27,715 nt of DNA from JBOGXA01 sp050694175 (GTDB taxonomy: Bacteria > Actinomycetota > CADDZG01 > WHSQ01): positions 1 through 27,715 of the forward strand of contig JBOGXA010000026.1 of assembly GCA_050694175.1 (NCBI GenBank), written 5' to 3'. This document shows, in pieces, positions 7,460 to 15,900 of this stretch. A program made the translations under genes and the position numbers. Numbering within the stretch: position 1 is the first letter of the stretch; every line of letters begins with the position of its first letter. The notes under the pieces were generated by a model. The model saw only the letters and a program-made list of their open reading frames with translations, was not told where the DNA came from and did not search any database.

Positions 7460-10048
7460 TCAGTCGGCGTCGGCGTCCTTACTGCGCAGACGGCGCACGA
7501 GCTGAACCCTTGATCCGTCCGCCGCCGGGGTGACGTTCACCTCGTCGACAAGAGACCGCATGAGCTCGAGCCCGCGGCCTCGGTCGGTCTCTCGCGGCGG
7601 GCGCCAGTGCCCATAGTCGCGCACGGTAACGGTGACGACTCCGCCGCTCTCCTCTGCTCTCACCTCGACATCGCCCTCACCCAGGCCGTACGCGTGCTCG
7701 ATCGAGTTCGAGATGGCCTCGCCGCACGCGACGGTCATCTCGAACGCGACTTCTTCGCCCGCTCCGATGTTGCCGAGCCATTTCTCCACCGCTCGCCTGA
7801 GTATCGCCACCGAAGGTGGGGCGGCGGGCAGACGCAATCGCAACGGCTCTGTCTTCGCCAGATACTTGAGCGCAACGAACGCCACGTCGTCGGGGATGGC
7901 CTTCCCTCCCGAGATCTCCCGGAGAACATGCTCACAGAGGTCCTCGAGCTCGTGCGGCGCTCCCGCGACCGCCTCACTCAACCGCTGCATGCCCTCTTCC
8001 AATCCCGCGGTGCGTGATTCGACAAGGCCGTCCGTATAGAGCATCAGCACGTCACCGGGAGTGAGTTGCATGTGATCCTCTTCGTACTCCGCGTCCATCA
8101 TGACGCCGAGCGGAATCGAGCGACCCCCATAGAGATACTCGATCGTGTCGTCCACGCGGCGAAGAAGCGGAGGCGGATGCCCTGCGCTCGCAAACGACAT
8201 GTGCCCCGTCTCCGGATTGAAGACCATGTAGGTGACGGTCGCCATTCCCGTTCTCTCGAAGCTGTTCACCATCCTGTTGACGCGGCTGAGCACCTTCGTC
8301 GGCGCTGCTCCCTCAAAGGCATAGGCGCGCAGGGTGTTCCGGAGCTGTCCCATCACGGTAGCGGCGCGCGTGCCGCGCCCGGCAACATCGCCGATCACCA
8401 GCCCCACCTGCCCCCCCGGAAGGGCGATCACGTCGTACCAGTCGCCCCCCACCTCAACGCCGGCCCCTCCGGGCAGATAGCGAGTCGCGACTGACACGTT
8501 GGGGATCTCGGGTAATCGCGACAGCAGCAGGCTCCGCTGCAGCGCGACCGCAATGTTGTGCTCTCGCTCGTAGAGTCGGGCGTGCTCGATGGCGATCGAA
8601 AGTCTGTCGGCCGTGAGCCGCAGGAGCAGCTCATCGTCCTCAGAGAATGCCCGCGAACGGGTTGTGCCCACCATCAGCACCCCGATCACCTCTTCATCGG
8701 CAATCAGGGGGACGCCGCCGAGCGCGCGCGTGCCGAGTTCACGGAGTTCCGCGAGCGCAAGTTCGACATCGGAGATCTCTGAGACAAACTCGGGACGACC
8801 GGTGGCGGCGATTCTCCCGGCAACCCCCCGGCCGACGACTATGCCCTCGCGCTCCTCGGACTTGTCCAGTCCAAGGGTGGCCCTGACCGTCAGGTACTCA
8901 CGTTCGTCGTCCATCAGCAGCATGACGGCGATCTCGACCTTCAGCGTCTCGCCGATGCGCGCTAGGAGCTCCTCGAGCAATTCGTCGAGAGAGAGGTGGC
9001 TGAGAGCAGCCTCGGTTATGTGCTGCAGTTGCCAGAGGCGACGCGTCGCTCTTTCAGCTTCTTCGCGCGCGACCCGCTCGCGTTGTAAAAGAGCATGTAT
9101 TTTTGCCTCTGTCTGTTTCTTCTGAGTGATGTCGCGCAGGTACCCGGTGAAGAACGGCGACGGCGGCACGTCAGCCGGCACCACAGCCAGCTCCACAGGA
9201 AACTCGGTGCCGTCGGCGCGTTGAGCGACGATCTCGATTCGCTTATTTAGGATCGGCCCTTCACCCGTCTCGAGGTAACGGGTCAAGCCCTCGCGATGTT
9301 GCTGCCGGTAGCGCGCCGGGATGATCAGGTCCGCCATTACCTTTCCGATCACGTCCTTGCGCGCGTAGCCGAAGGTTTCCTCCGCGGCGGGGTTGAACTC
9401 GACGATGTTCCCGCGGTGGTCGATGGAGATCACGCAGTCGATGGCAGATTCGACCATGGCGGTCTTCAATGCCTCGCTCTCTCTAAGGAACTGCTGGGAC
9501 TCCTTGTTCTGAATGAACTGTCCGATCTGATTGCCGATGGCCCGCAGGAGATCGAGAAGCTCGCGGTCGAGCTCGAGGACCTCCACCGTGAAGGATTCGA
9601 TGACCCCGTAGATGCGGTCTCGCAGAGCGATCGGGAACCCAAACGCGGCATGAAGCCCTTCCGCCAATGCCGCCGGCGCGCGCGGGAAGTTGTCGTCGGC
9701 GCCGACGTCTGGTATCCACGCCGGCTCACCGCTCGCCAGCACTCGCCCGGGAAGGCCGATACCGAGCGGCATGATGGTCTCCCGGCTGAGCTGCACGAAC
9801 TCGGGGGCCTGAAAACCGGGAGCCGACCACGCGTCGACGTACCACAGGTGGGTCCGGGTCCGATCCGCTTGCCACAGTCCCGCCACTTCCCATCCCAGTG
9901 ATTCGCCGATGGCCTGGAGGATTCTGGGGGTCGCCTCTACCAGCGTCTCCGAGTCGGCGAGCACTTGGGTTACGGAGTAGTGCGTGGTCAACAGGCGCTG
10001 GACGCGCCTCTCCGTGTCGGTATCTCGCCGATTCCCGCGCACGCTCAT
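7460..10048 (-). CDS. Multidomain sensor phosphatase: GAF-PAS-GAF-SpoIIE-HATPase
   Basis: This 862-residue cytoplasmic protein has, in order, a GAF-like domain (about 25-180), a PAS domain (about 195-310, FNPAAEETFGY and an RADGTEFPVE strand), a charged coiled coil (about 312-345), a second GAF domain (about 350-490), a SpoIIE/PP2C-type serine phosphatase (about 510-728) and an RsbW-like histidine-kinase-type ATPase (about 735-855). Phosphatase metal ligands are visible in GGDWYD (D536), GDVAGRG (D554) and PDDVAFVAL (D720/D721). The ATPase N-box is at 774-785 (ACGEAISNSIEH, N781), with GRGLELM later. Such proteins control anti-sigma-factor antagonists in RsbU/RsbW partner-switching. No sigma factor or STAS gene is adjacent, so its partners lie elsewhere. 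No membrane segment is seen. Confidence 0.93.
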   Translation of the reverse strand: MSVRGNRRDTDTERRVQRLLTTHYSVTQVLADSETLVEATPRILQAIGESLGWEVAGLWQADRTRTHLWYVDAWSAPGFQAPEFVQLSRETIMPLGIGLPGRVLASGEPAWIPDVGADDNFPRAPAALAEGLHAAFGFPIALRDRIYGVIESFTVEVLELDRELLDLLRAIGNQIGQFIQNKESQQFLRESEALKTAMVESAIDCVISIDHRGNIVEFNPAAEETFGYARKDVIGKVMADLIIPARYRQQHREGLTRYLETGEGPILNKRIEIVAQRADGTEFPVELAVVPADVPPSPFFTGYLRDITQKKQTEAKIHALLQRERVAREEAERATRRLWQLQHITEAALSHLSLDELLEELLARIGETLKVEIAVMLLMDDEREYLTVRATLGLDKSEEREGIVVGRGVAGRIAATGRPEFVSEISDVELALAELRELGTRALGGVPLIADEEVIGVLMVGTTRSRAFSEDDELLLRLTADRLSIAIEHARLYEREHNIAVALQRSLLLSRLPEIPNVSVATRYLPGGAGVEVGGDWYDVIALPGGQVGLVIGDVAGRGTRAATVMGQLRNTLRAYAFEGAAPTKVLSRVNRMVNSFERTGMATVTYMVFNPETGHMSFASAGHPPPLLRRVDDTIEYLYGGRSIPLGVMMDAEYEEDHMQLTPGDVLMLYTDGLVESRTAGLEEGMQRLSEAVAGAPHELEDLCEHVLREISGGKAIPDDVAFVALKYLAKTEPLRLRLPAAPPSVAILRRAVEKWLGNIGAGEEVAFEMTVACGEAISNSIEHAYGLGEGDVEVRAEESGGVVTVTVRDYGHWRPPRETDRGRGLELMRSLVDEVNVTPAADGSRVQLVRRLRSKDADAD

Positions 10049-10135
10049 GTTTACTGTCTTTCCGCTGCCCCGTGGTCTTTTTCCGACGGTTCCCGCGAAC
10101 CTCGAGGGATCGCGCCATCCTGCGTTCTCTCCGCT

Positions 10136-10155
10136 GCGATCCTCGAGAGGATCGC
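10136..10155. promoter_or_regulatory. Inverted repeat between the glycosylase and phosphatase genes
   Basis: A 9-bp perfect inverted repeat (GCGATCCTC at 10136-10144 and GAGGATCGC at 10147-10155) with a 2-base centre lies in the 137-bp gap downstream of the glycosylase stop and upstream of the phosphatase start, both read leftwards. A related CCTCGAGG palindrome occurs at 10100-10107. No T-run follows on the minus strand, so it is either a weak terminator of the glycosylase operon or an operator for the phosphatase gene. Confidence 0.4.
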
Positions 10156-10185
10156 TAGCCCATTTCTTCCAGGAATACTACGGAG

Positions 10186-11133
10186 TTATGCGGGGGGGGC
10201 GTGAGACTCCTCAACCCATGGACGCGTCAGATACAGCCAGAACGCCAACCCCGCGTACTCCCCGTACTTGCGGAACCGTCGCTCGATCGTCACATCCGCG
10301 ACGGACTTGCGACCAGCGAGGCGAGCATAGGTGGGGCGCGTCCACGAGTCGAGAACGAGATTCGAGTAGCGGCCCAACATCATCATGATGTGGGCGAGTG
10401 CGTAGGGCCCGATGCCGGGGAGAGCGAGCAGGTCGGCGGACACCTGCTCGTCGGAGGGAGCCGACGGGTGGCCGGCGTCGAAGATCTCGAGGTCGATCTC
10501 TCCTGCGGCCGTGCGGCGGGCGACCTCGGCGAGGTAGGGGCCCCGGTAACCCGCCCGGGCGACATCCCTGTAGAAGTCGGCGCCGGCGTCGGTCATCGCC
10601 TGCGGCGACGGAAACGCTCGGGCGCCGGCGTTGCCGGCCGCGGGCTCGCCGAGATGCTCGACGATCGCCCCCACCATCCGGACCGTGGCCGACCATGTAC
10701 AGTTGGTCGTGCAGATGGTCTTGATTACGTCCTCGAACACCGACCCGCCCCGCACAAGCCTCCCCGCGCCACGCGCCGCCCACGCCAGGTCGGGGTCGTC
10801 TGCGATCTGCGCGTAGAACGAGGACAGGTCCTCGTCGAGGCGGAGGAGGTGGCGCGTCCTGTCGACCACCGCGCTCTGGACCGCCCGCCCGGGGGCAGGG
10901 CCCGCCACGGTCACGGCGGCCTTGTGATCGCGACCCGGCGAGATGCGGATCGTCCGCGGGCGGCCGCGGCCCACCCTCAGGGTTGCATCGAGCGCCGGGA
11001 TGTCCTCGTCGAGAACCATCGGCGGGAGCGACACGAGTCCGTGCGACACCAGCGTTCGGCGCAGATCGACCGGCTCGCCGCCTGCGCCCGCCAGTGGGAT
11101 CTCGGTCCTCCACGCACGTGCCGGCGGGCTCAC
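10186..11133 (-). CDS. HhH-GPD superfamily DNA glycosylase (AlkA/OGG-like)
   Basis: The protein has 315 residues. A helix-hairpin-helix with the GPD element is clear: LPGIGPYALAHIM at about 238-250, followed by the catalytic aspartate in LVLDSW (D262). The region FEDVIKTICTTNCTW (133-147) resembles the core of OGG1/AlkA-type enzymes, and the first 115 residues could form the N-terminal beta domain of that group. The hairpin has no lysine where OGG1 carries its Schiff-base lysine, which suggests a monofunctional glycosylase that removes alkylated or otherwise damaged bases. No C-terminal FeS cysteine cluster is present. The GTG start overlaps the stop of the upstream CGNR gene as GTGA (11133-11130), so the two are translationally coupled. 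Confidence 0.87.
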   Translation of the reverse strand: MSPPARAWRTEIPLAGAGGEPVDLRRTLVSHGLVSLPPMVLDEDIPALDATLRVGRGRPRTIRISPGRDHKAAVTVAGPAPGRAVQSAVVDRTRHLLRLDEDLSSFYAQIADDPDLAWAARGAGRLVRGGSVFEDVIKTICTTNCTWSATVRMVGAIVEHLGEPAAGNAGARAFPSPQAMTDAGADFYRDVARAGYRGPYLAEVARRTAAGEIDLEIFDAGHPSAPSDEQVSADLLALPGIGPYALAHIMMMLGRYSNLVLDSWTRPTYARLAGRKSVADVTIERRFRKYGEYAGLAFWLYLTRPWVEESHAPPA

Positions 11134-11684
11134 CTCTCCGACTCCGACTGGCGGGCCCGAAACGCACGCGCCTTATTGCGGTTGCCGCAGACCGCCATTG
11201 AGCACCACTTGGCCGATCGGTTGCGGGCGCTGTCGTAGAAGGCCCACTGGCACTCGTCGTTGAGACAGGCCTTGAGGCGCGGCCATGTGCCGGCCGCAAC
11301 TGCGTCGACGGCGAACGCGACGATCCGGCCTAGCCCTCCGCGCGCGCCAGGGGCCGAGGGTTGCAACGAGACCTCATCGTGCGAGGTAAACAGCGGTCCC
11401 ACGCCGCCGGCGGCCGCGGCATCGTTCAGGACCGCGAGCGCGCTTGGGTCGAGGGACTCTCCCGCGTTCGCTGCCAACAGTTTCCTGATCGATTCCCGGA
11501 GCGCATGGGCGGCGCGAACGTCGTCCTCGGTGACCGGGATCTCAGCCGGGACCAGGGACCGATCCGCGAGCCACGCTCTGAGCCCGTCGGGGCCGTCGAT
11601 CTCGTCGGCGTCCTCGTCTATCTCCCACGTGTTCACGAAGTCCTGGACGACCTCGAGGGTCCCGGGCGCCTTCTGAGTTGCCAT
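11130..11684 (-). CDS. ABATE-domain / CGNR zinc-finger regulator
   Basis: This 184-residue protein has an ABATE-like N-terminal domain (about 10-130, beginning LEVVQDFVNTWE) and a C-terminal CGNR zinc finger (about 136-178). The finger has C140, C145, C161 and C166, with the name-giving CGNR at 166-169 followed by a basic tail, as expected for DNA contact. Proteins of this type are treated as predicted transcriptional regulators, often of stress or aromatic-compound genes, but few have been studied. It is first in a two-gene operon with the DNA glycosylase and diverges from a small Arg-rich ORF. The operator-like half-sites in the intergenic region make autoregulation likely. A weak Shine-Dalgarno stands before the ATG. 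Confidence 0.88.
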   Translation of the reverse strand: MATQKAPGTLEVVQDFVNTWEIDEDADEIDGPDGLRAWLADRSLVPAEIPVTEDDVRAAHALRESIRKLLAANAGESLDPSALAVLNDAAAAGGVGPLFTSHDEVSLQPSAPGARGGLGRIVAFAVDAVAAGTWPRLKACLNDECQWAFYDSARNRSAKWCSMAVCGNRNKARAFRARQSESER

Positions 11685-11707
11685 CTAGCCGTCACCATCC
11701 ATTGGGC

Positions 11708-11736
11708 TTGACAGGTTATGCTAACCAGTATACGAT
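11708..11736 (+). promoter_or_regulatory. Rightward sigma70-type promoter for the small Arg-rich ORF
   Basis: A perfect TTGACA (11708-11713), a 17-bp spacer and TACGAT (11731-11736, fitting TAnnnT) form a strong consensus promoter. Transcription should start near 11743, about 37 bases before the ATG at 11780. Confidence 0.65.
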
Positions 11737-11748
11737 AATGGCTGGTTA
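11714..11748. promoter_or_regulatory. Three-half-site operator (GGTTA/TAACC) over divergent promoters
   Basis: GGTTA-TGC-TAACC (11714-11726) is a perfect inverted repeat lying in the rightward promoter spacer. TAACCAG (11722-11728) and CTGGTTA (11742-11748) form a second perfect 7-bp inverted repeat flanking the -10 element. The middle half-site is shared by both. The position over both promoters suggests a repressor site; the CGNR protein encoded next door is the obvious candidate, by inference. Confidence 0.55.
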
Positions 11749-11756
11749 TTTAGCAA
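11727..11756 (-). promoter_or_regulatory. Leftward promoter for the CGNR-glycosylase operon
   Basis: On the minus strand TTGCTA (11756-11751), an 18-bp spacer and TATACT (11732-11727) give a good sigma70-like match. The start site would be near 11720, about 36 bases upstream of the CGNR gene. It overlaps the rightward promoter, so the two may compete. Confidence 0.5.
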
Positions 11757-11779
11757 GACCGGGAGCGAGAGGAGGCACC

Positions 11780-11950
11780 ATGCACCCGCTGTTCAGCCCT
11801 GAAATCGCCCGAGAGCTGGTGACCGACCGTGTCCGCAGGGCGGACGCGACCCGACTTGTCCCCCGAAGGCGCCGCCGCCGCTCGTTCCTGCGACGGGCAG
11901 CCGGCGCCGCCCTCGTCGGAGCCGGGCTTCGTATCGCCGGAAGCAAATGA
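11780..11950 (+). CDS. Small Arg-rich protein of unknown function (56 aa)
   Basis: The ATG at 11780 is preceded by a full AGGAGG (11770-11775) four bases away, and a consensus promoter lies upstream, so expression is well supported even though the longer frame begins at 11678. The peptide starts MHPLFSPEIARELVTDRVRRAD, continues with a run of six arginines at about 38-43 of the region's basic core, and ends in a short hydrophobic Ala/Gly/Val/Leu stretch and IAGSK. Short MHP-starting, Arg-rich ORFs are widespread in actinobacteria without known function. The basic-then-hydrophobic layout could mean membrane association or nucleic-acid contact. It is divergent from the CGNR-glycosylase operon and shares its operator region. 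Confidence 0.65.
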   Translation: MHPLFSPEIARELVTDRVRRADATRLVPRRRRRRSFLRRAAGAALVGAGLRIAGSK

Positions 11951-12028
11951 TCCTTCGCCCGAGGGCCCCGGCTGACTGTTCCAGGAGCGCGCAATAGCGA
12001 CGCGAGGCGAACACTCACCACGAGAGCA

Positions 12029-12796
12029 CTAGGCCCCGAAGTGGTCGAGAAGCTCGAGCGTCAGGATCGTTAGATCGAGATCCGACTCCCACCCCGCCGC
12101 GGGTGCGCCGTCCCGGAGCTCGTCGAGAAACGAATCCACGGTGGGATGTTCGAGCGGAATGTCGGCCGCGCCCCAGAACGTGAGGCCGGTAGCCAGCTCC
12201 CACGGCCCCCACCACTCCTCCCGCCACTCGCGTGACCACCGCAACGCCCACTCGGCCATCTCGGTCTTCGGCCCCTCGGCAAGCCAGTAGGCGCCGGCGG
12301 CGGCGAACGTCGGATAGGCGCCGCCCGTAAACCTCCCGTCCTGATCCGCTTCGCCGCGCAGCAGGTCGATCGCCCGGGACCCAGGGTCGCGCCCCGCGGC
12401 CATGAGTCCGCAGGCGGCAGCAGCCGTTCCCCACACCCGCGCCGCCGCCGGCGTGTCGAGCACGCCCGGGACGTTCTCCGGGGAATCGAGCCACGCGCGC
12501 GCCGGGGTCATGGAATGCCGAAGCCATGCGACCGCGCCCGCCGCGGGTGGTGAGGTCGTGCACCCGAGCACCACGAGGTGGCAGAGTTCCCAGCCGGTCG
12601 CCCCCGGCGACGGGGTGTCGCCGTCCCCTATGAAGCTCCCATCCGCGCCCTGACCGGGGACGACCGGGATCTCGCCGGGGTCGTCACCCGACAGTCGCAG
12701 CGCGCGCCATGACCCCCAGTCGTCTCCCTGCTCGAGCGCGCGTTCGAGGGCAAGATCCTTATCGACCGACACGCCGACAACCCTACGCAACGACAA
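12029..12796 (-). CDS. Uncharacterised alpha/alpha-toroid (prenyltransferase/squalene-cyclase-like) protein
   Basis: The protein has 255 residues from the TTG at 12796. A GTG at 12772 with AGGG seven bases upstream is a credible alternative that removes eight residues. Helical repeats carry QW-like elements: ADGSFIGDGDTPSPGATGWEL (around 51-71) and DQDGRFTGGAYPTFAAAGAYWL (around 151-172), each an aromatic Gly-rich turn followed by an Ala-rich helix. This pattern is typical of the terpene-cyclase/prenyltransferase toroid fold. The DXDD or DCTAE catalytic motifs of true cyclases are missing and the protein is far shorter than a 600-residue cyclase, so a binding or scaffolding role, or an unknown enzyme, is more likely. 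No signal peptide is seen. It diverges from the BTAD regulator. Confidence 0.72.
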   Translation of the reverse strand: MSLRRVVGVSVDKDLALERALEQGDDWGSWRALRLSGDDPGEIPVVPGQGADGSFIGDGDTPSPGATGWELCHLVVLGCTTSPPAAGAVAWLRHSMTPARAWLDSPENVPGVLDTPAAARVWGTAAAACGLMAAGRDPGSRAIDLLRGEADQDGRFTGGAYPTFAAAGAYWLAEGPKTEMAEWALRWSREWREEWWGPWELATGLTFWGAADIPLEHPTVDSFLDELRDGAPAAGWESDLDLTILTLELLDHFGA

Positions 12797-12797
12797 T

Positions 12798-12843
12798 GAG
12801 AGCAGAGCCGGCGTGGGGGGTATCGATCTCCGGCTCTGCTCTC
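12798..12843. promoter_or_regulatory. Perfect 14-bp inverted repeat with an 18-bp loop
   Basis: GAGAGCAGAGCCGG (12798-12811) and CCGGCTCTGCTCTC (12830-12843) are perfect reverse complements around an 18-base centre that contains six consecutive G. It lies between divergent genes, 1 base upstream of the TTG of the toroid-protein gene. In the leftward transcript it would be a very stable 5'-leader hairpin; as DNA it could be an operator. It has no T-run and cannot terminate either flanking gene. Confidence 0.6.
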
Positions 12844-12976
12844 GCGCACCTCGTCAGCGCCATGAAGGCCCGCGGCGCGCGGCGTGGCAACCGTCCAGTG
12901 CTCGGGTAAAGGATAGGTTGGAGTTGAGTAAAGCCCCTGTGAGCCTTCCGTCCCGCGCTCTAACATCGAGGCGAGC

Positions 12977-15900
12977 ATGGAGTTCCGAGTCCTCGGCCCC
13001 CTCGAGGTTGCAGACGACGGCCGCACGCTCCAGGTCCCTGGCGGCAAGGCGCGCGCTCTTCTTGCAATTCTGCTCCTCAATGCCAACCGGGTCGTATCCA
13101 CCGACCGCCTGATCGATCTGATGTGGGGCGACGAACCGCCGGCCACCGCCGACAAGGCACTGCAGGTCCACATCTCGCAGCTGAGAAAGGCGCTGTCCCC
13201 GGACGACCCCGGCAGTTCTCCGATCCAGACCCGGCCACCCGGTTATCTCCTCGCTCTCGAGGCGCGCCTTTTGGACCTCCTCTACTTCTCCGAACTCGTC
13301 GATGAGGGCCGTCGAGCTGCGGGCATGGGTGATGTGCGCCTCGCGGCCGAACGGCTTCACGCCGCTCTTGCTCTGTGGCGAGGCTCCCCACTGTCCGATT
13401 TCACCTTCGAGCCGTTCGCTCACACCGAGATAGCTCGGCTGGAAGAACTTCGACTGGAGGCGATCGAGGAGCGGGTCGAAGCAGACCTCGAGCTCGGTCG
13501 TCACGCGGAGGTCGTCGCCGAATTGGAGATGCTGGTTCGCGATCACCCTCTTCGGGAGCGGCTGCGCGCCGACCTGATTCTTGCCCTCTATCGCTGTGGC
13601 CGTCAGGCCGATGCCCTCGCGATCTACGACGAGGGCCGCCGGATCCTCGGTGACGAGCTGGGCATCGACCCGGGCCCGGCCCTCCAGAAGCTGCATCGGC
13701 GCATCCTCGAGCAGGATCGGGGGCTCGAGCCCCAGCGCATCACAAAGGTCCCCCACCGGGAGCCGGGCGGTCGGTCGATCATGGTGGTCGCATCCTCGCG
13801 GGGCCAGCTCCATGACGCCGTTCAGCTAGTGGCCGGCGCGGCTCTGATCAAAGCCGGCGACGACGGATTCGTGGCAGAGTTCGACGATCCCGTGACGGCC
13901 GTGAACGGCGCCCTTGGCCTGCTGGACAGGCTTGCGCACGCGGGCACCTCTCCCCTCCCGCGAATCGTGATCGAGTCGGGCGAGATCGAAGCCGGGGACC
14001 GGAGCACCGGGGCAAGACTCCTGCAGCTCGGTTATCCGGGGCAACTGCTGGTGGGCCGGGGGGCCGCCGACTACCTCTTCGACGCCCTGCCCCCCGAGAC
14101 GGCGCTCCGTGATCTCGGCGAACACCGGCTCCTCGATCTGAGCCGCCGGGAGCGGGTCTTTCAGATCGCCCATCCAGATCTGCCGTCGGATTTCCCTCCC
14201 CTGCGCTCGTCCGACGCCTCGCCGAACAACCTCACACTCCAACTGACAAGTTTCGTGGGTCGCCGCGGCGAGGTGGACGAGGTGAAACGACTCCTCGACG
14301 ACAGCCGCCTCGTAACGCTCACCGGTTCCGGGGGTTGCGGCAAGAGCCGGCTCGCCCTTCACATCGGGGCCGAGCTCGTTCCCCAGTACCAGGACGGGGT
14401 ATGGCTCGTCGAGTTGGCAGACGTGACCACCCCGCAGTTGATGGCGGCGGCCGTGACCGCGACTCTGGGTATCGCCGAGCACCCGGAGCGAATCCACGTC
14501 GAGGCGCTGATCGACCACGCGCGCGCTCGGTCTCTTCTATTGATTCTCGACAACTGCGAACACCTGGTCGATGCTTGTGTTGAATTGGTCGTCGCAGTCC
14601 TGGGCTCTTGCTCCGGGGTGCGAGTTGTCGCCACGTCGCGGGAGGTCTTCGCCGTACCCGGCGAGGCCGTATTGCGAGTGCCGTCGCTTGGCATTCCGTC
14701 GGAAGAAGCCGATTTCGGCTCCCTCGTCGACTATGAGTCCGTACGCCTGTTTGGAGATCGAGTCTCGGCGGTCGCACCCGACTTCGTGCTCGACGAAGAA
14801 TCCGCGCCGGCGGTCGTTCAGATCTGTCGCCGGCTCGACGGGCTTCCCCTCGCCATCGAGCTCGCTGCGGCTCGGCTGCGCTCGATGACCGTCGATGACG
14901 TGGCCGCCCACCTCGGTGACAGGTTTCGTTTGCTGACCGGAGGGCGACGGGGCTCGATCTCGCGTCACCAGACACTGCGCGCCGTCATGGATTGGAGCTT
15001 CAATCTATTGCCGGAGGACGAGGCCATTCTGCTCGGGAGGTTGAGCGTATTTGCCGGAGGGTTCAATCTCGCCGCCGCCGAAGGAATCTGCACGGACGAT
15101 CGCGTCCCGGCCGGTTTGGTTCTGGACCTTCTCGCGCGTCTGGTCGACAAGTCGCTGGTGTCCATCGAGCGTGGGGAACGCGGCTGGCGCTATCGGCTGC
15201 TCGAGACTGTGCGCGAGTACGCGTGGGAACGGCTGATCGAATCCGGCGACGCGACGAGGGGGCGCGAGAGACACGCCTCTTTCTTCCTCGACCTCGCCGA
15301 ACACGCTGAACACGAAATGCAGGGCCCCGATCTCTCTCGGTGGGCCGATCAACTCGAAGCCGAGCGGGACAACTTCCGGGCCGCGCTCACCTGGTTCGAG
15401 GAGGAATCACTCGGCGCCGACCAGATACGGCTGGCCGCCGCCCTCTGGCGCTACTGCTATTTGCGAGGACGCTACCGGCAGGGGCGAGAGTGGCTGGACT
15501 CCGCGCTCAAGAACACGCACGACATTCCACCGCAGCTGCGGGCCAACGCCTTGTATGGAGCGGGCGCGCTCGCGTTCTTCGAGTGTGACTACGACGACGC
15601 CTACGCATACTGCAGCCAGGCTCTGAGCCTCTACGCGGACATCGGCGATGAGCTGGGGGCCGGGCGCACGCTGAATCGCCTGGGTTCGATCGCGCGCGAG
15701 CGCGCCGATTACGAGCGGGCCCGGGAGCTGCACGAGCAGAGTCTCGCCGCGTTCAGGAAGGTGGGAGACGAGTGGGAGATCGCCAACTCGCTTCAGCTGG
15801 CCGGCTTCTCAGCGTGGCTGTCCGGTGATTTCGAACGCGCTCGAACGCTTTCCGGGGAAAGCGTCGATCGTGCCCGCGCGCTCGACGACAAGGAGCGCGT

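Noticed and set aside
10201..11238. A 345-residue plus-strand frame opposite the glycosylase
   Set aside because: It is a shadow of the HhH glycosylase, which has clear motifs on the minus strand.
12861..12909. A 15-codon leader peptide upstream of the BTAD regulator
   Set aside because: There is no ribosome binding site and no attenuator-like pattern; the reading is likely chance.
12854..13813. A 319-residue minus-strand frame over the BTAD domain
   Set aside because: It is antisense to a domain with an unmistakable winged-helix/BTAD sequence.
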